64,000 nt of DNA from Pannonibacter sp051860505 (GTDB taxonomy: Bacteria > Pseudomonadota > Alphaproteobacteria > Rhizobiales > Stappiaceae). Position numbers and translations under genes: made by a program. Below are positions 1 through 8,065 of the stretch, one piece after another; positions within the stretch are counted from its first letter, which is position 1; each line of letters opens with the position of its first letter. The stretch lies in NCBI RefSeq assembly GCF_051860505.1, contig NZ_JBHYDX010000014.1, positions 1 through 64,000 of the forward strand, written 5' to 3'. A model generated the notes under the pieces. It was given only the letters and a program-made list of their open reading frames with translations, had not been told where the DNA came from and did not search any database.

Positions 1-61
1 AAGGGGCAAAAAACCCCGTTCCAAACTCCCGCGCCCAGCAAAGCCGTTGTTGCGCAACAGG

Positions 62-91
62 CCCTCGTGGGGAGGGGTGAGGGGTGGGGGG
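62..91 (+). repeat. GC-rich dispersed repeat, copy 1
   Basis: This 30-base stretch (begins ccctcgtggggagggg) matches 44625-44654 at 28 of 30 positions and resembles the inverse of 44760-44799. It lies just beyond the stop codon of the DapA-like gene, at the end of an operon. A short GGGG-CCCC hairpin with an A-rich loop sits at positions 3-17. The rest of the first 110 bases shows no gene. Confidence 0.7.
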
Positions 92-110
92 CCATGGCTC
101 CATGCCTCAC

Positions 111-1028
111 TCACACAGCAGGCAGCGCAGGGCGGCAGGCGATGGCGTCGGCGATGATCTTCTCGACCTTCGCACGGCGCTCGCCCGACAGCGGCATGCG
201 CGGCATGCGGCAGCGGTCGTTGGAGCCCAGCGCATGGACTTCGGCCAGCTTGATGTTCTGGACGAGATAGGTCGAGACATCCAGGTCGAGCAGCGGGCGG
301 AACCAGCGGTAAATTGCCAGCGCCTCAGCCATACGGCCGGCCTGCATCAGCTTGTAGATCGCCACCGTCTCCTTCGGGAAGGCCACGACGAGGCCAGCAA
401 CCCAGCCGGTGCAGCCGACGGCAAGCGCCTCAAAGGCAAGATTGTCGACGCCGGTGAAGACATCGAACCGGTCGCCGAAATGGGTCAGGATCTCGGTGGC
501 CCGGCGGATGTCGTCGGAGGATTCCTTCACCGCCACGAAACGGGCATCCTTGGCCAGTTCTTCCATGATCGGAACCGTGACATCGACCCGATAGGCGACG
601 CGGTTGGAATAGATCATCACGGGCAGGTCGCCTGCTTCCGCCACGGCCTTGAGGGTGGCAACCGTCTCGGCCGGATCGGTGTGATAAATCGTGCTCGGCA
701 CCACCATGAAGCCATCGGCGCCGGCCTTGGCGGCCTTGCGCGCCAAATTAGCGGACTCGCGCGTTGCCGCTTCCGCAATGGTCATCAGCACCGGTTTGCC
801 GCCTGCCACGCCCTGCGCGGTCTTGAGCACGGCCAGCCGCTCGTCCTGCGACAACATCGAGCCTTCGCCAAGCGAGCCGCAAACGATGAGACCATCGCAG
901 CCGGCCTCCATCTGCAGCGCAAAGCAGCGCTCCATTTCTGCATGATCAAGCGTGTCGTCAGCGTTGAACTTGGTCGTGACGGCAGGGAAAACACCAGTCC
1001 ACATGGATCTCTCGTCCTTGTCTTTCAT
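111..1028 (-). CDS. Dihydrodipicolinate synthase (DapA) family lyase/deaminase
   Basis: A 305-residue class I (Schiff-base) aldolase-type TIM barrel of normal DapA-family length. GSLGEG at 51-56 fits the carboxylate-binding loop, Tyr140 (VMIYSNR) the catalytic tyrosine and Lys168 (VAVKESS) the Schiff-base lysine. It is the last gene of a leftward operon behind a polar amino-acid ABC transporter, so it more likely degrades an imported amino-acid-like compound than makes lysine. Related enzymes include 1-pyrroline-4-hydroxy-2-carboxylate deaminase (hydroxyproline breakdown), KDG aldolase-type lyases and N-acetylneuraminate lyase. The hydroxyproline idea is a guess, because no other hydroxyproline gene is visible. 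Start is either Met1 or Met9 (MWTGVF, position 1004), which has a GAGAG-type site ahead of it. Confidence 0.85.
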   Translation of the reverse strand: MKDKDERSMWTGVFPAVTTKFNADDTLDHAEMERCFALQMEAGCDGLIVCGSLGEGSMLSQDERLAVLKTAQGVAGGKPVLMTIAEAATRESANLARKAAKAGADGFMVVPSTIYHTDPAETVATLKAVAEAGDLPVMIYSNRVAYRVDVTVPIMEELAKDARFVAVKESSDDIRRATEILTHFGDRFDVFTGVDNLAFEALAVGCTGWVAGLVVAFPKETVAIYKLMQAGRMAEALAIYRWFRPLLDLDVSTYLVQNIKLAEVHALGSNDRCRMPRMPLSGERRAKVEKIIADAIACRPALPAV

Positions 1029-1064
1029 TAAATTTTCAGAGGCGGGGCACTGCAGCGATGGGGC

Positions 1065-1787
1065 TCACAGCACGGATTTGAGGAAGTCGATGGTCTCGGG
1101 CTTCTTCGGGGCGCCGATCACCTCCTCCGGGGCACCGATCTCGTGGATCAGGCCCTTGTGGAAGAAGGCGACGCGGTTCGACACTTCGCGGGCGAAGCGG
1201 ATTTCATGGGTGACCACGATCATGGTCATGCCCTCGGCGGAGAGCATGCGCATCGTGTCCAGCACTTCGCCGACCAGCTGCGGGTCGAGCGCGGAGGTGA
1301 CCTCGTCGAACAGCATGTAGTCCGGCGACATGGCGAGCGCCCGGGCAATCGCCATGCGCTGCTGCTGGCCACCGGATAGGCGCGAGGGCATCACCTTGAG
1401 CTTGTCGCCGAGCCCGACGTGAACGAGATGCTTCTCTGCGATCTCGCCCGCCTCGCGGGCCGACAGGCCGAGCACCTTGCGCGGTGCGAGGGTCACATTC
1501 TCCAGCACGGTGAGATGCGGGAAGGCGTTCCACTGCTGGAACACGATGCCGATCTTGCGCCGCAACTTGTTGAGGTCGGTACCTCGAGCGTGGACATCCA
1601 CCCCGTCAACGCGGATATGGCCCTTCTGGATCGGCTCCAATCCGTTGATGCACTGAAGCAAGGTCGACTTGCCGGACCCCGACCCGCCGATGATGGAGAC
1701 GACCTCGCCCTTCTCCACCTGCATGGTGACGCCCTTGATGACCTCGAGCGAACCATAGGACTTGTATACGTTTTCGATCTCGATCAT
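1065..1787 (-). CDS. Polar amino-acid ABC transporter ATP-binding protein (GlnQ type)
   Basis: A 240-residue ATPase of the GlnQ/HisP family that powers amino-acid import at the inner membrane. Walker A is GGSGSGKST (34-42), the ABC signature is LSGGQQQRMAIARAL and Walker B is YMLFDEVTSAL, followed by the H-loop VVTHE. Its start overlaps the stop of the upstream permease by 4 bases (ATGA), which indicates translational coupling. It forms one importer with the two permeases and the binding protein upstream. The family assignment is firm; the substrate is unknown. Confidence 0.95.
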   Translation of the reverse strand: MIEIENVYKSYGSLEVIKGVTMQVEKGEVVSIIGGSGSGKSTLLQCINGLEPIQKGHIRVDGVDVHARGTDLNKLRRKIGIVFQQWNAFPHLTVLENVTLAPRKVLGLSAREAGEIAEKHLVHVGLGDKLKVMPSRLSGGQQQRMAIARALAMSPDYMLFDEVTSALDPQLVGEVLDTMRMLSAEGMTMIVVTHEIRFAREVSNRVAFFHKGLIHEIGAPEEVIGAPKKPETIDFLKSVL

Positions 1788-2452
1788 TGGTCTGCCTTCA
1801 GGCTGTCATCGGCCCAGCGCCGCTCCAGGAGCGCGCCGAGACGGGAGACGGGGAAGCTGATCACGAAGTAGATCAGGCCGGCAATCGCGAGCACCAAGAG
1901 CGGCTCCTGGATGCGGGTGATGACGATCTGGGACGAGCGCAGCAGTTCCGCGATGCCGATCCACATCACCAGCGCGGTGTCCTTCATCACGCCGAGCGTC
2001 AGCCCGATCCACGCCGGCAGCGACACGCGCAGGGCAATGGGCGCGACGATGCTGGTCAGGTCCTGCCAGTAGGTCATGCCCAGCGAGCGGGCGGCACGGC
2101 GAGTGGTTGCGGGCACCGCCAGGATGCCGCCACGCACGATCTCGGTGCAATAGGCCGCCGTGTAGAGGCCAAGCACCACCGCGCCGACCACAAAGGGCGA
2201 CCAGGTGAGCCCAAGGATGCTCTTGCCGGAGTTGACCAGCACCAGCTGGATCAACAGGGGCACCGAGCGCAGCACATCGAGCACGGCGCCGATGGGGACA
2301 TTCATCCACCCGGGCAGCGACGCCCGTGCCCAGCCGAAGACGACACCCAGCACCGTGCCGATGGCAACCGCCACCACCGTCAGCTGAATGGTGAGCCAAG
2401 CCCCTTTCAAGAGGAACATCAGGTCGTTGGACGAGAAAGCAGTGTCAAACAT
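1784..2452 (-). CDS. Polar amino-acid ABC transporter permease (HisM/GlnP family)
   Basis: A 222-residue integral membrane protein of the His/Glu/Gln/Arg/opine permease family with about five membrane segments. The EAA-like coupling region reads TRRAARSLGMTYWQDL and contacts the ATPase. Start ATG at 2452 has a strong GAGGAGG site 6 bases ahead. It lies 11 bases after the partner permease and overlaps the ATPase start by 4 bases. The two permeases probably form a heterodimer. Confidence 0.94.
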   Translation of the reverse strand: MFDTAFSSNDLMFLLKGAWLTIQLTVVAVAIGTVLGVVFGWARASLPGWMNVPIGAVLDVLRSVPLLIQLVLVNSGKSILGLTWSPFVVGAVVLGLYTAAYCTEIVRGGILAVPATTRRAARSLGMTYWQDLTSIVAPIALRVSLPAWIGLTLGVMKDTALVMWIGIAELLRSSQIVITRIQEPLLVLAIAGLIYFVISFPVSRLGALLERRWADDSLKADQ

Positions 2453-2463
2453 GGTCCGCCTCC

Positions 2464-3126
2464 TCAGGTCCGAAACAGGCGCCAGCCAATGAGCCGGGCC
2501 GCGAGGATGGTGAGCTTGGCCATGGCGTAGTAGAGCACGGCGGCCAGGGCGAAGAATTCAAAGGTGCGGAACGTGCGGGCATTGAGTTCCTGCGTCACGC
2601 CGGTCAGGTCAGAGGTCATCCCGACGATCACGCCGAGCGACGACATCAGGATCGACCAGACCATCTGGTTCGTCATCGGATAGAAGACGATCCGGAACAT
2701 CTGCGGCAGCACGACATGCACTGATGTCTGGACCGCGCTGAGGCCGAGCGAGCGGGCCGCCCGGGTCTGGCTCGGCGGGATCGCCTGCAGGCCACCGCGG
2801 AACGTCTCGGCGAGATAGCCCGCGTTGTTGAAGGCGATACCGGCCAGAAGCGCCATGAAGGGGTCGAGCCTCAGGCCGAAGGACCCGAGCCCGAAGTAGA
2901 AGAAGTAGATCTGGAACAGGGCCGGCGTGTTGCGGGCGGTCTCGACCCAGGCAGCAGCGGCCGTGCGCAAGGTACGGCTGGAGGACAGTCGGCCATAGGC
3001 AAGCAGCACTCCGATGGCAACGCCGATCCCCATGGCAAGGCTTGCGACCTGAAGCGTGACCAGCGCTCCGTCCAGCATCTCAGGCAACCGCCGCAGCGCC
3101 TGGTTCCAGTGAAATGTGTAATTCAT
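2464..3126 (-). CDS. Polar amino-acid ABC transporter permease (HisQ/GlnP family)
   Basis: A 220-residue permease paralogous to the downstream one, with about five membrane segments and the coupling motif TRAARSLGLSAVQ. Start ATG at 3126 is preceded by an AGGGGG ribosome site. A perfect 11-bp hairpin (3209-3237) lies between it and the binding-protein gene, a layout that usually lets the binding protein be made in excess. Substrate not determinable. Confidence 0.93.
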   Translation of the reverse strand: MNYTFHWNQALRRLPEMLDGALVTLQVASLAMGIGVAIGVLLAYGRLSSSRTLRTAAAAWVETARNTPALFQIYFFYFGLGSFGLRLDPFMALLAGIAFNNAGYLAETFRGGLQAIPPSQTRAARSLGLSAVQTSVHVVLPQMFRIVFYPMTNQMVWSILMSSLGVIVGMTSDLTGVTQELNARTFRTFEFFALAAVLYYAMAKLTILAARLIGWRLFRT

Positions 3127-3208
3127 GGCATCCCCCTGAGGGTCCGACTGTCGCCGGACCGATCGACCCCATCAGTCAGGCCATGGCCGGACCGCCGGGT
3201 GCGGGCGA

Positions 3209-3237
3209 TGCGGCCTGCCGGTGGGAGGCAGGCCGCA
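3209..3237 (-). other. Intercistronic hairpin between binding protein and permease
   Basis: Arms TGCGGCCTGCC and GGCAGGCCGCA pair perfectly over 11 bp around a 7-base loop. No U tract follows, so it reads as an mRNA-stabilising or partial-termination hairpin rather than a full terminator. It lies 18 bases after the binding-protein stop. Confidence 0.7.
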
Positions 3238-3255
3238 GGGATCAGATGTCTCGCC

Positions 3256-4071
3256 TCAGCGATAGACGCCCGGAACAGTCAGGTCCGGCACCGGACCACC
3301 AACCCACTTGCCCCACAGCTCGGCATAACGGCCGGAGCGGACCTGGCGATTGACGAAGAGATTGAGGTAGTTGATGAGGCCATAGTCCTCGCGCAGGGTG
3401 ATCAGCGCCGTGAAATCCGTCTCGTATGGTGCTTCATCAACGATCTTGAAGCCGGCATAGTTGCCCGACTTGACCGCATCCGAGGCAACCGTGGAGGTCA
3501 CGACCGTGGCCTCGATGTGTCCCTGGTCGAGTGCGAGAAACACGTCCGCCTGGTTCTGGTAGGACTGGAACTTGCCGGCCGGATCAGCCCATTTCTTCAT
3601 GTCCGCTTCCAGAGCCAGCGCCTCGAAGGTGGACGAGGTCGAGCCGACACGGCGGTTCTTCAGGTCAGCGTATGCGTTGATGCCCGATCCCTCTTTCGTC
3701 AGCACCACCATGTTGTAGGCGACGTAAGGAATGGAGAAGCCAACGGTCTTGGCGCGCTCCAGCGTGTCGGACGTGGACGCCACGCCGATGTCGGCACGGC
3801 CGGAGATCAGCGCCGGAATGCGATCCGGGAACGGCGTTTCGACGATTTCCGCGTCCACCCCAAGCGCCGCAGCAAGATCGCGGCAGTAGTCGACATCGAA
3901 GCCGACAGGCTCATTGTTGGCATCCCGCATGCCGATCGGCGGGAAATCCAGCGTAACGGCGCAGCGCAACTTGCCCGAAGCAATGATGTCGTCCAGCCGG
4001 TCGGCCTGCGCCGGAACGGCAAGCATGAACAGAGCGGCCCCAGCCGCAAGAGCTTTCAGAATCTGCATCAC
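3256..4071 (-). CDS. Periplasmic amino-acid binding protein (SBP family 3)
   Basis: A 271-residue secreted binding protein. The N-terminus MMQILKALAAGAALFMLAVP is a Sec signal ending near AQA. The mature part begins DRLDDIIASGKLRCAVTLDFPPIG, typical of family 3 proteins, and contains GFDVDYCRDLAAALG and the hinge region VGSTSSTFEALAL. It is the first gene of the leftward operon and is divergent from the GntR regulator. The TRAP and sugar-type binding proteins elsewhere in the window are unrelated. Ligand unknown, probably a polar amino acid or derivative. Confidence 0.93.
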   Translation of the reverse strand: MMQILKALAAGAALFMLAVPAQADRLDDIIASGKLRCAVTLDFPPIGMRDANNEPVGFDVDYCRDLAAALGVDAEIVETPFPDRIPALISGRADIGVASTSDTLERAKTVGFSIPYVAYNMVVLTKEGSGINAYADLKNRRVGSTSSTFEALALEADMKKWADPAGKFQSYQNQADVFLALDQGHIEATVVTSTVASDAVKSGNYAGFKIVDEAPYETDFTALITLREDYGLINYLNLFVNRQVRSGRYAELWGKWVGGPVPDLTVPGVYR

Positions 4072-4132
4072 AAACCCTCTCAGAAGTCTTGTTGAACCGG
4101 TCTTTTCGCCGGCATGACGCGACTATGCAGAT

Positions 4133-4144
4133 ATTGGATCCAAT
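4133..4144. promoter_or_regulatory. Candidate GntR operator, perfect 12-bp palindrome
   Basis: ATTGGATCCAAT is a perfect palindrome in the 146-bp divergent region between the binding-protein gene and the gntR gene. Palindromes of this form are commonly found for FCD-type GntR regulators. Binding by the adjacent regulator, controlling both directions, is inferred. Confidence 0.55.
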
Positions 4145-4217
4145 TTACAATATTAAATTATCAGATAGCGCAAAGGGGAGCGAATATGTTAGGTGAGCGG
4201 AGAGGGAGACTGATGCC

Positions 4218-4877
4218 GTGAAGCTGCAACCCGTTGATATCTCGAAGACCGCTTCGGTCGCCGACATCGTGTTCGAAGCCCTGCGCAAGGCCATCATTGA
4301 GGGCGACCTCAAGGATGGCGAACCCTTGCGCCAGGACGAGATCGCGCGCCTGTTCAACACAAGCCGCATCCCGGTGCGCGAGGCGATCACCATGCTGGAG
4401 CAGCAGGGACTGGTGACGACACAGCGCTACAAGGGCGCGGTCGTCGCTTCGATTGCCCCGGATGAAGTGGCTGAGATCTTCGATTTCCGGGCGCTGGTCG
4501 AGGGCACGGTCATCAAGGCCGCAGTTGAGCGGATGAGTGATGAGTCGCGGCGCCTTGCCCGCCAGTGCCACGAGGCCTTCTCGTCTTCAGCAGATCCAAT
4601 GGCCTGGGGTGATCTCAACCGCCGGTTCCATTACACGCTGTATCAGGACAGCGCCCTTCCCTACCACCTCGGCATCGTCAACAACGCGCTCGACCGCATC
4701 GACCGCTACCTGCGGGCCCAGTTGATGCTGTCAAACGGCCGGGCCCGGGCTCATGACGAGCATCTGGGAATTCTGGAGGCCTGCGAGGCTGGCAAGGCAG
4801 ACCTCGCCGCCGATCTGACGCGTCGCCACATCCTCGGTGCCAAGACATCGTTGCTGGATCACCTGAAGCGGAAATAG
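4218..4877 (+). CDS. GntR family regulator, FCD subfamily
   Basis: A 219-residue DNA-binding regulator. The winged helix-turn-helix spans about 14-76 (PLRQDEIARLFNTSRIPVRE, then LEQQGLVTTQ). An all-helical FCD ligand domain follows, with FDFRALVEGTVIKAA, the His of RRFHYTLY and the helix DEHLGILEACEAG; family members bind a metal and a small acid there. It is divergent from the amino-acid ABC/DapA-like operon and probably responds to its substrate or a breakdown product. The start shown is an internal GTG 7 codons before the ILE-rich helix region and fits the usual family length. Confidence 0.92.
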   Translation: MKLQPVDISKTASVADIVFEALRKAIIEGDLKDGEPLRQDEIARLFNTSRIPVREAITMLEQQGLVTTQRYKGAVVASIAPDEVAEIFDFRALVEGTVIKAAVERMSDESRRLARQCHEAFSSSADPMAWGDLNRRFHYTLYQDSALPYHLGIVNNALDRIDRYLRAQLMLSNGRARAHDEHLGILEACEAGKADLAADLTRRHILGAKTSLLDHLKRK

Positions 4878-4978
4878 GCCGGGAGTTGCGCTGACACAAA
4901 GTGCTGTTGCGTAACAATTGCCATTGATCCTGCACTTCGGTGTTGCTTGGCACCGCAAGGCAGATTAATCGGAACGCC

Positions 4979-5371
4979 ATGGTCAGGATTCGCCGCCCCC
5001 ATTTGCAGTTCGTCGTGATGGTGCTCGCCGCACTGTCATTCGTGCTGCTGGGCGCTGCGCATCGCATGCCCTCTGGCTTGGCTCAGGCGTCCGCGTATCA
5101 GGATGTCGATCTTTCGGCCTATGTATTGCCGGATGGCACACTGCCGGATCTCTGCAATCCGTCGGCAATGGATGAAGACGGCAAGAGCGGCCCGGGCTGC
5201 CCGGCCTGCATGCTGGCCAAGACGCTCGGCCTTGCAACTCCGCCTGCCCTGCCAGACCTGACCCCCGGCTTTGCCATCATCGATGCTCCGGTCCACTCGG
5301 ACCCGAACAGTGATGGCCATTCTCCGCGTGCGCCTCCGGCCCGCGGCCCTCCGCAGCTCCGTATCGCCTGA
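4979..5371 (+). CDS. Small exported Cys-containing protein (DUF2946-like), copper locus
   Basis: A 130-residue protein with an N-terminal hydrophobic segment (FVVMVLAALSFVLLGAAH) that is a signal or anchor. The C-terminal half has GCPACMLAKTLGL, the CxxC pattern seen in short DUF2946-like proteins next to copper genes. An upstream GTG (4940) would add 13 residues, but the ATG at 4979 places the basic MVRIRRPH directly before the hydrophobic stretch as expected. It is followed by YcnI and CopC-CopD genes on the same strand, so a periplasmic copper role is likely; the exact function is unknown. The 290 bases to the next gene hold only a small GGGATC hairpin (5480-5494). Confidence 0.6.
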   Translation: MVRIRRPHLQFVVMVLAALSFVLLGAAHRMPSGLAQASAYQDVDLSAYVLPDGTLPDLCNPSAMDEDGKSGPGCPACMLAKTLGLATPPALPDLTPGFAIIDAPVHSDPNSDGHSPRAPPARGPPQLRIA

Positions 5372-5661
5372 CATCGCACCGCGCCTGACGCCGGAGCGAT
5401 GACGCCTGTCCTCTGGTGACAGCGCAGATACGGATGCGGACCGCTGATGATCCGTTTCCAAAAAGCCCCTGCAAGGACCGGGATCGCTGATCCCGCGCCG
5501 GGAGCCCTGCGCGCACCTCAGGTCAGTCAGCCCTTTCCGCGGCCGTTTTCCAGCCGCGCGGAATGGGCGCCCGGATGCCGGGCTGACTCCGGAGCGCCGT
5601 CTTATCTCAGCCCTTGTCCGGCACCGCCAACGCGCGGTGCGCCAGATCAGGAATCCGATCC

Positions 5662-6186
5662 ATGAAGAAGTTCATTGCCGCAGCAGCACTGCTCGCCGTC
5701 TCCGCCACCGGCGCCCTTGCCCATGCAACCTTCGAGAACAAGGAAGTCGCCCAGGGCACCACGGCCAAGATGGTGCTGCGCGTGCCGCACGGCTGCGAAG
5801 GCGAAGCAACCAATGTCGTCCGCGTCCAGATCCCGGAAGGCATCATCGCCGCCAAGCCGATGCCGAAGGCCGGCTGGAAGCTCGAGACCGTCAAGGGCGC
5901 CTATGCCAACACCTATGAAAACCACGGCGCCAAGGTCACCGAAGGCGTGAAGGAAATCATCTGGTCGGGCGGCGAACTGCTGGACGAGCATTACGATGAG
6001 TTCATCTTCCGCGGCATGTTCACCAACAAGCTGGAAGCTGACAAGGTGCTCTACATCCCGGCAGTGCAGGAATGCGCCACCAAGGCCGAGCGCTGGATCG
6101 AAATCCCGGCTGAGGGCCAGGACGCCCACAAGCTCGACATGCCGGCTCCTGGCGTGAAGGTCATCAAGGGCAAGCCGGCTCACTGA
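5662..6186 (+). CDS. YcnI-like copper-binding protein (DUF1775)
   Basis: A 174-residue exported protein. The signal MKKFIAAAALLAVSATGALA ends so that the mature protein starts at His21 (HATFENKEVAQG), the free N-terminal histidine that binds copper in the YcnI/DUF1775 family. The conserved core includes VLRVPHGCEGEATNVV, PKAGWKLE and EIIWSGGEL, with tryptophans expected near the metal. Longer upstream starts would place 16 extra residues before the signal and are rejected. It lies between the small Cys protein and the CopC-CopD fusion, a common bacterial copper-handling set. Confidence 0.92.
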   Translation: MKKFIAAAALLAVSATGALAHATFENKEVAQGTTAKMVLRVPHGCEGEATNVVRVQIPEGIIAAKPMPKAGWKLETVKGAYANTYENHGAKVTEGVKEIIWSGGELLDEHYDEFIFRGMFTNKLEADKVLYIPAVQECATKAERWIEIPAEGQDAHKLDMPAPGVKVIKGKPAH

Positions 6187-6211
6187 GCCTGCTCCTGAAG
6201 GATCGAACAGA

Positions 6212-6236
6212 GGCTCCCCGGAGAGACCGGGGAGCC
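6212..6236 (+). terminator. Hairpin after ycnI-like gene, duplicated at 6421-6445
   Basis: GGCTCCCCGG and CCGGGGAGCC pair perfectly over 10 bp around AGAGA. No T tract follows. It is 25 bases after the stop codon and recurs almost identically 209 bases downstream, on the far side of the palindromic element. Confidence 0.6.
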
Positions 6237-6268
6237 TGAGCTTGATGACAAACCTCAACCTCACCGAA

Positions 6269-6420
6269 GTCATCCCGGCCCAGCGTAGCGCCGAGCCGGG
6301 ACCGGAGAGTCGAGGCCTCTATATTTCAATGAGTTAACCCCGATGGACCTTGGCTCTCCGGTCCCGGATCTCCGCTTCGCTGCGTCCGGGATGACGATAG
6401 AGGGTTTGTCAGCAGTCTGA
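6269..6420. repeat. 152-bp palindromic element, copy A
   Basis: This aligns without gaps to 25253-25404, with roughly 130 of 152 positions identical. Each end carries an arm of about 37 bases (left begins cccggcccagcg, right ends ctgcgtccggga) that is an imperfect inverted repeat of the other, so RNA or single-stranded DNA could fold into a long hairpin. It is noncoding. A 26-base sequence holding the gene-end hairpin occurs on both sides (6210-6235 and 6419-6444). This looks like a REP/MITE-type element of unknown mobility. Confidence 0.8.
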
Positions 6421-6445
6421 GGCTCCCCGGAGAGACCGGGGAGCT
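6421..6445 (+). repeat. Second copy of the gene-end hairpin beside element A
   Basis: The same GGCTCCCCGG-AGAGA-CCGGGGAGC hairpin as at 6212, with the last base pair changed. It directly abuts the right end of the 152-bp element and lies about 36 bases before the copC-copD start, so it may also affect that gene's leader. Confidence 0.65.
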
Positions 6446-6481
6446 TCAACCGAATTCCCGTCGCGCAATCCGGACCGTCCT

Positions 6482-8038
6482 ATGCTTGCTCGCCTGTTCC
6501 TGCTTATCACCTTTGTCTTCATGCCAGCTGCAGCTCTTGCGCACGCCCAATTGCAGACCGCGAGCCCGCAAGAGGCGAGCCTGGTGTTCGAAATGCCGGC
6601 GGAGTTGATGCTGGTCTTCAACGAGCCTGTTTCGCCGCTTCGCATTCTCTGGGTCAGTCCGGATGGACAACAGGCCGATGTCTCAGCGTCAGGCGCCGAC
6701 ACGCGCCTGACGATCCCGGTTCCCATGGCCGCAAGCACGCTTCAGGGCACACATCTCATCAGCTGGCGTGTCGTATCGGCGGATGGACATCCCGTTTCGG
6801 GAACCTTGAGTTTTTCCTATGGCCGTGAGAGCGCGCTAGAGCAGTCCACCGCCTCTGGCACCAGTGCCAGCTCCATCGCCGTGGTTGCCGCCCGCGCTGC
6901 TCTCAGTCTCACCCTGGCCTTCGGCACCGCAGGCCTGTTTGGCGCGGCCTTGCTGCGGCAGAACAGCCGCGTCGCCTTGATGTTGACCTGGCTGACGCTG
7001 CCAGCCGCAGTCGGCCTTGTCGCTGCTTATGGTCTGGATCTGACCGGCGCTCCTGCACGCTCCCTGCTTGACCCGTCCCTGTGGCGATCCGCGCTCTCGA
7101 CCCCGCTGGCACTGACCACATTCTTTGCAGCAGCCTCGGCTGTGCTGGCAATCGCAAGCGGGCCTTCGTTGCCGGGAACCACGCTGGCGCTGGTCCTGGC
7201 CGGGCTGAGCTTTGCCTTGTCCGGTCATGCTGCTGGTGCCGAACCACGTACCCTCATGGCTCCCGCCATGGCCCTTCATGCGACGATTGCCCTGTTCTGG
7301 GCCGGAACACTTCCCGTGCTGTTCGTCCGCGCCGTGAACGGCACGCTGTCAGCCGATGAACTTGCCCGCTACTCCCGCTTCGCGCTGCCGCTGGTCATCA
7401 TGCTGCTTGTGACCGGCGTGGTTCTGGCTGCGGTCCAGCTCGGGAGGCCAGAGGGGCTCTTGGGCTCGAATTACGGAACGCTGTTGATGGTGAAGCTTGG
7501 CCTGGTTGCAGGGCTTCTTCTCCTTGCGCTCATCAACCGTATCCTTCTGACGCCCCGCCTCGCCGCGCCATCGACCGCCCATCAAATGGCTGCAAGGCGT
7601 CAGCTCCGCCTGACCCTTGCCGCAGAGCTCCTGCTGGTGGCCGTCATTCTCACACTGGTCGCCGGGTTCCGCCTGACGCCACCGCCCCGCGCCTTGCCCC
7701 CCGCTGCGCCGACCGAGGTGGCCATGCACCTGCATGGGCCAGCCGCAATGGCAGATGTTCGCCTCGTCCGGCAGGATGACGGGTTGCTTGGGCTGTTTGT
7801 CGTGCTGATGGACGCTGACGGCGCGCCGTTGCTTCCAAAGGACTTGACCGGATCCCTCTCCAATCCCGAGGCCGGAATCGTTGGTCTGAAACTGTCGCTC
7901 GCCCGGCAGCCTGAAGGAACCTATGTAGCGCAGCCGGTGGCGCTGCCATTGCCTGAGGGCTGGGTGTTGCAACTTGACGTGCTCATCAACGATTTCAAGG
8001 TGCAGAAGCTGGTTGAGACTTTGCCAGCCTTGCCGTGA
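6482..8038 (+). CDS. Fused copper resistance protein CopC-CopD
   Basis: A 518-residue fusion. Residues 1-20 are a Sec signal. Residues 21-115 are a CopC beta-barrel whose mature N-terminal His21 (HAQLQTASP) and His103 (SADGHPVSGT) fit the Cu(II) site. Residues about 130-395 are a CopD membrane domain with about eight helices, including FALSGHAAGAEPR and ALHATIALFWAGTLPV, whose histidines are typical. Residues 400-518 form a further periplasmic domain. Such fusions bind periplasmic copper and pass it across the inner membrane. It is preceded by the YcnI-like gene and the palindromic element. Confidence 0.92.
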   Translation: MLARLFLLITFVFMPAAALAHAQLQTASPQEASLVFEMPAELMLVFNEPVSPLRILWVSPDGQQADVSASGADTRLTIPVPMAASTLQGTHLISWRVVSADGHPVSGTLSFSYGRESALEQSTASGTSASSIAVVAARAALSLTLAFGTAGLFGAALLRQNSRVALMLTWLTLPAAVGLVAAYGLDLTGAPARSLLDPSLWRSALSTPLALTTFFAAASAVLAIASGPSLPGTTLALVLAGLSFALSGHAAGAEPRTLMAPAMALHATIALFWAGTLPVLFVRAVNGTLSADELARYSRFALPLVIMLLVTGVVLAAVQLGRPEGLLGSNYGTLLMVKLGLVAGLLLLALINRILLTPRLAAPSTAHQMAARRQLRLTLAAELLLVAVILTLVAGFRLTPPPRALPPAAPTEVAMHLHGPAAMADVRLVRQDDGLLGLFVVLMDADGAPLLPKDLTGSLSNPEAGIVGLKLSLARQPEGTYVAQPVALPLPEGWVLQLDVLINDFKVQKLVETLPALP

Positions 8039-8065
8039 CCACAACCAGGCGGATCAACTGTCGCA

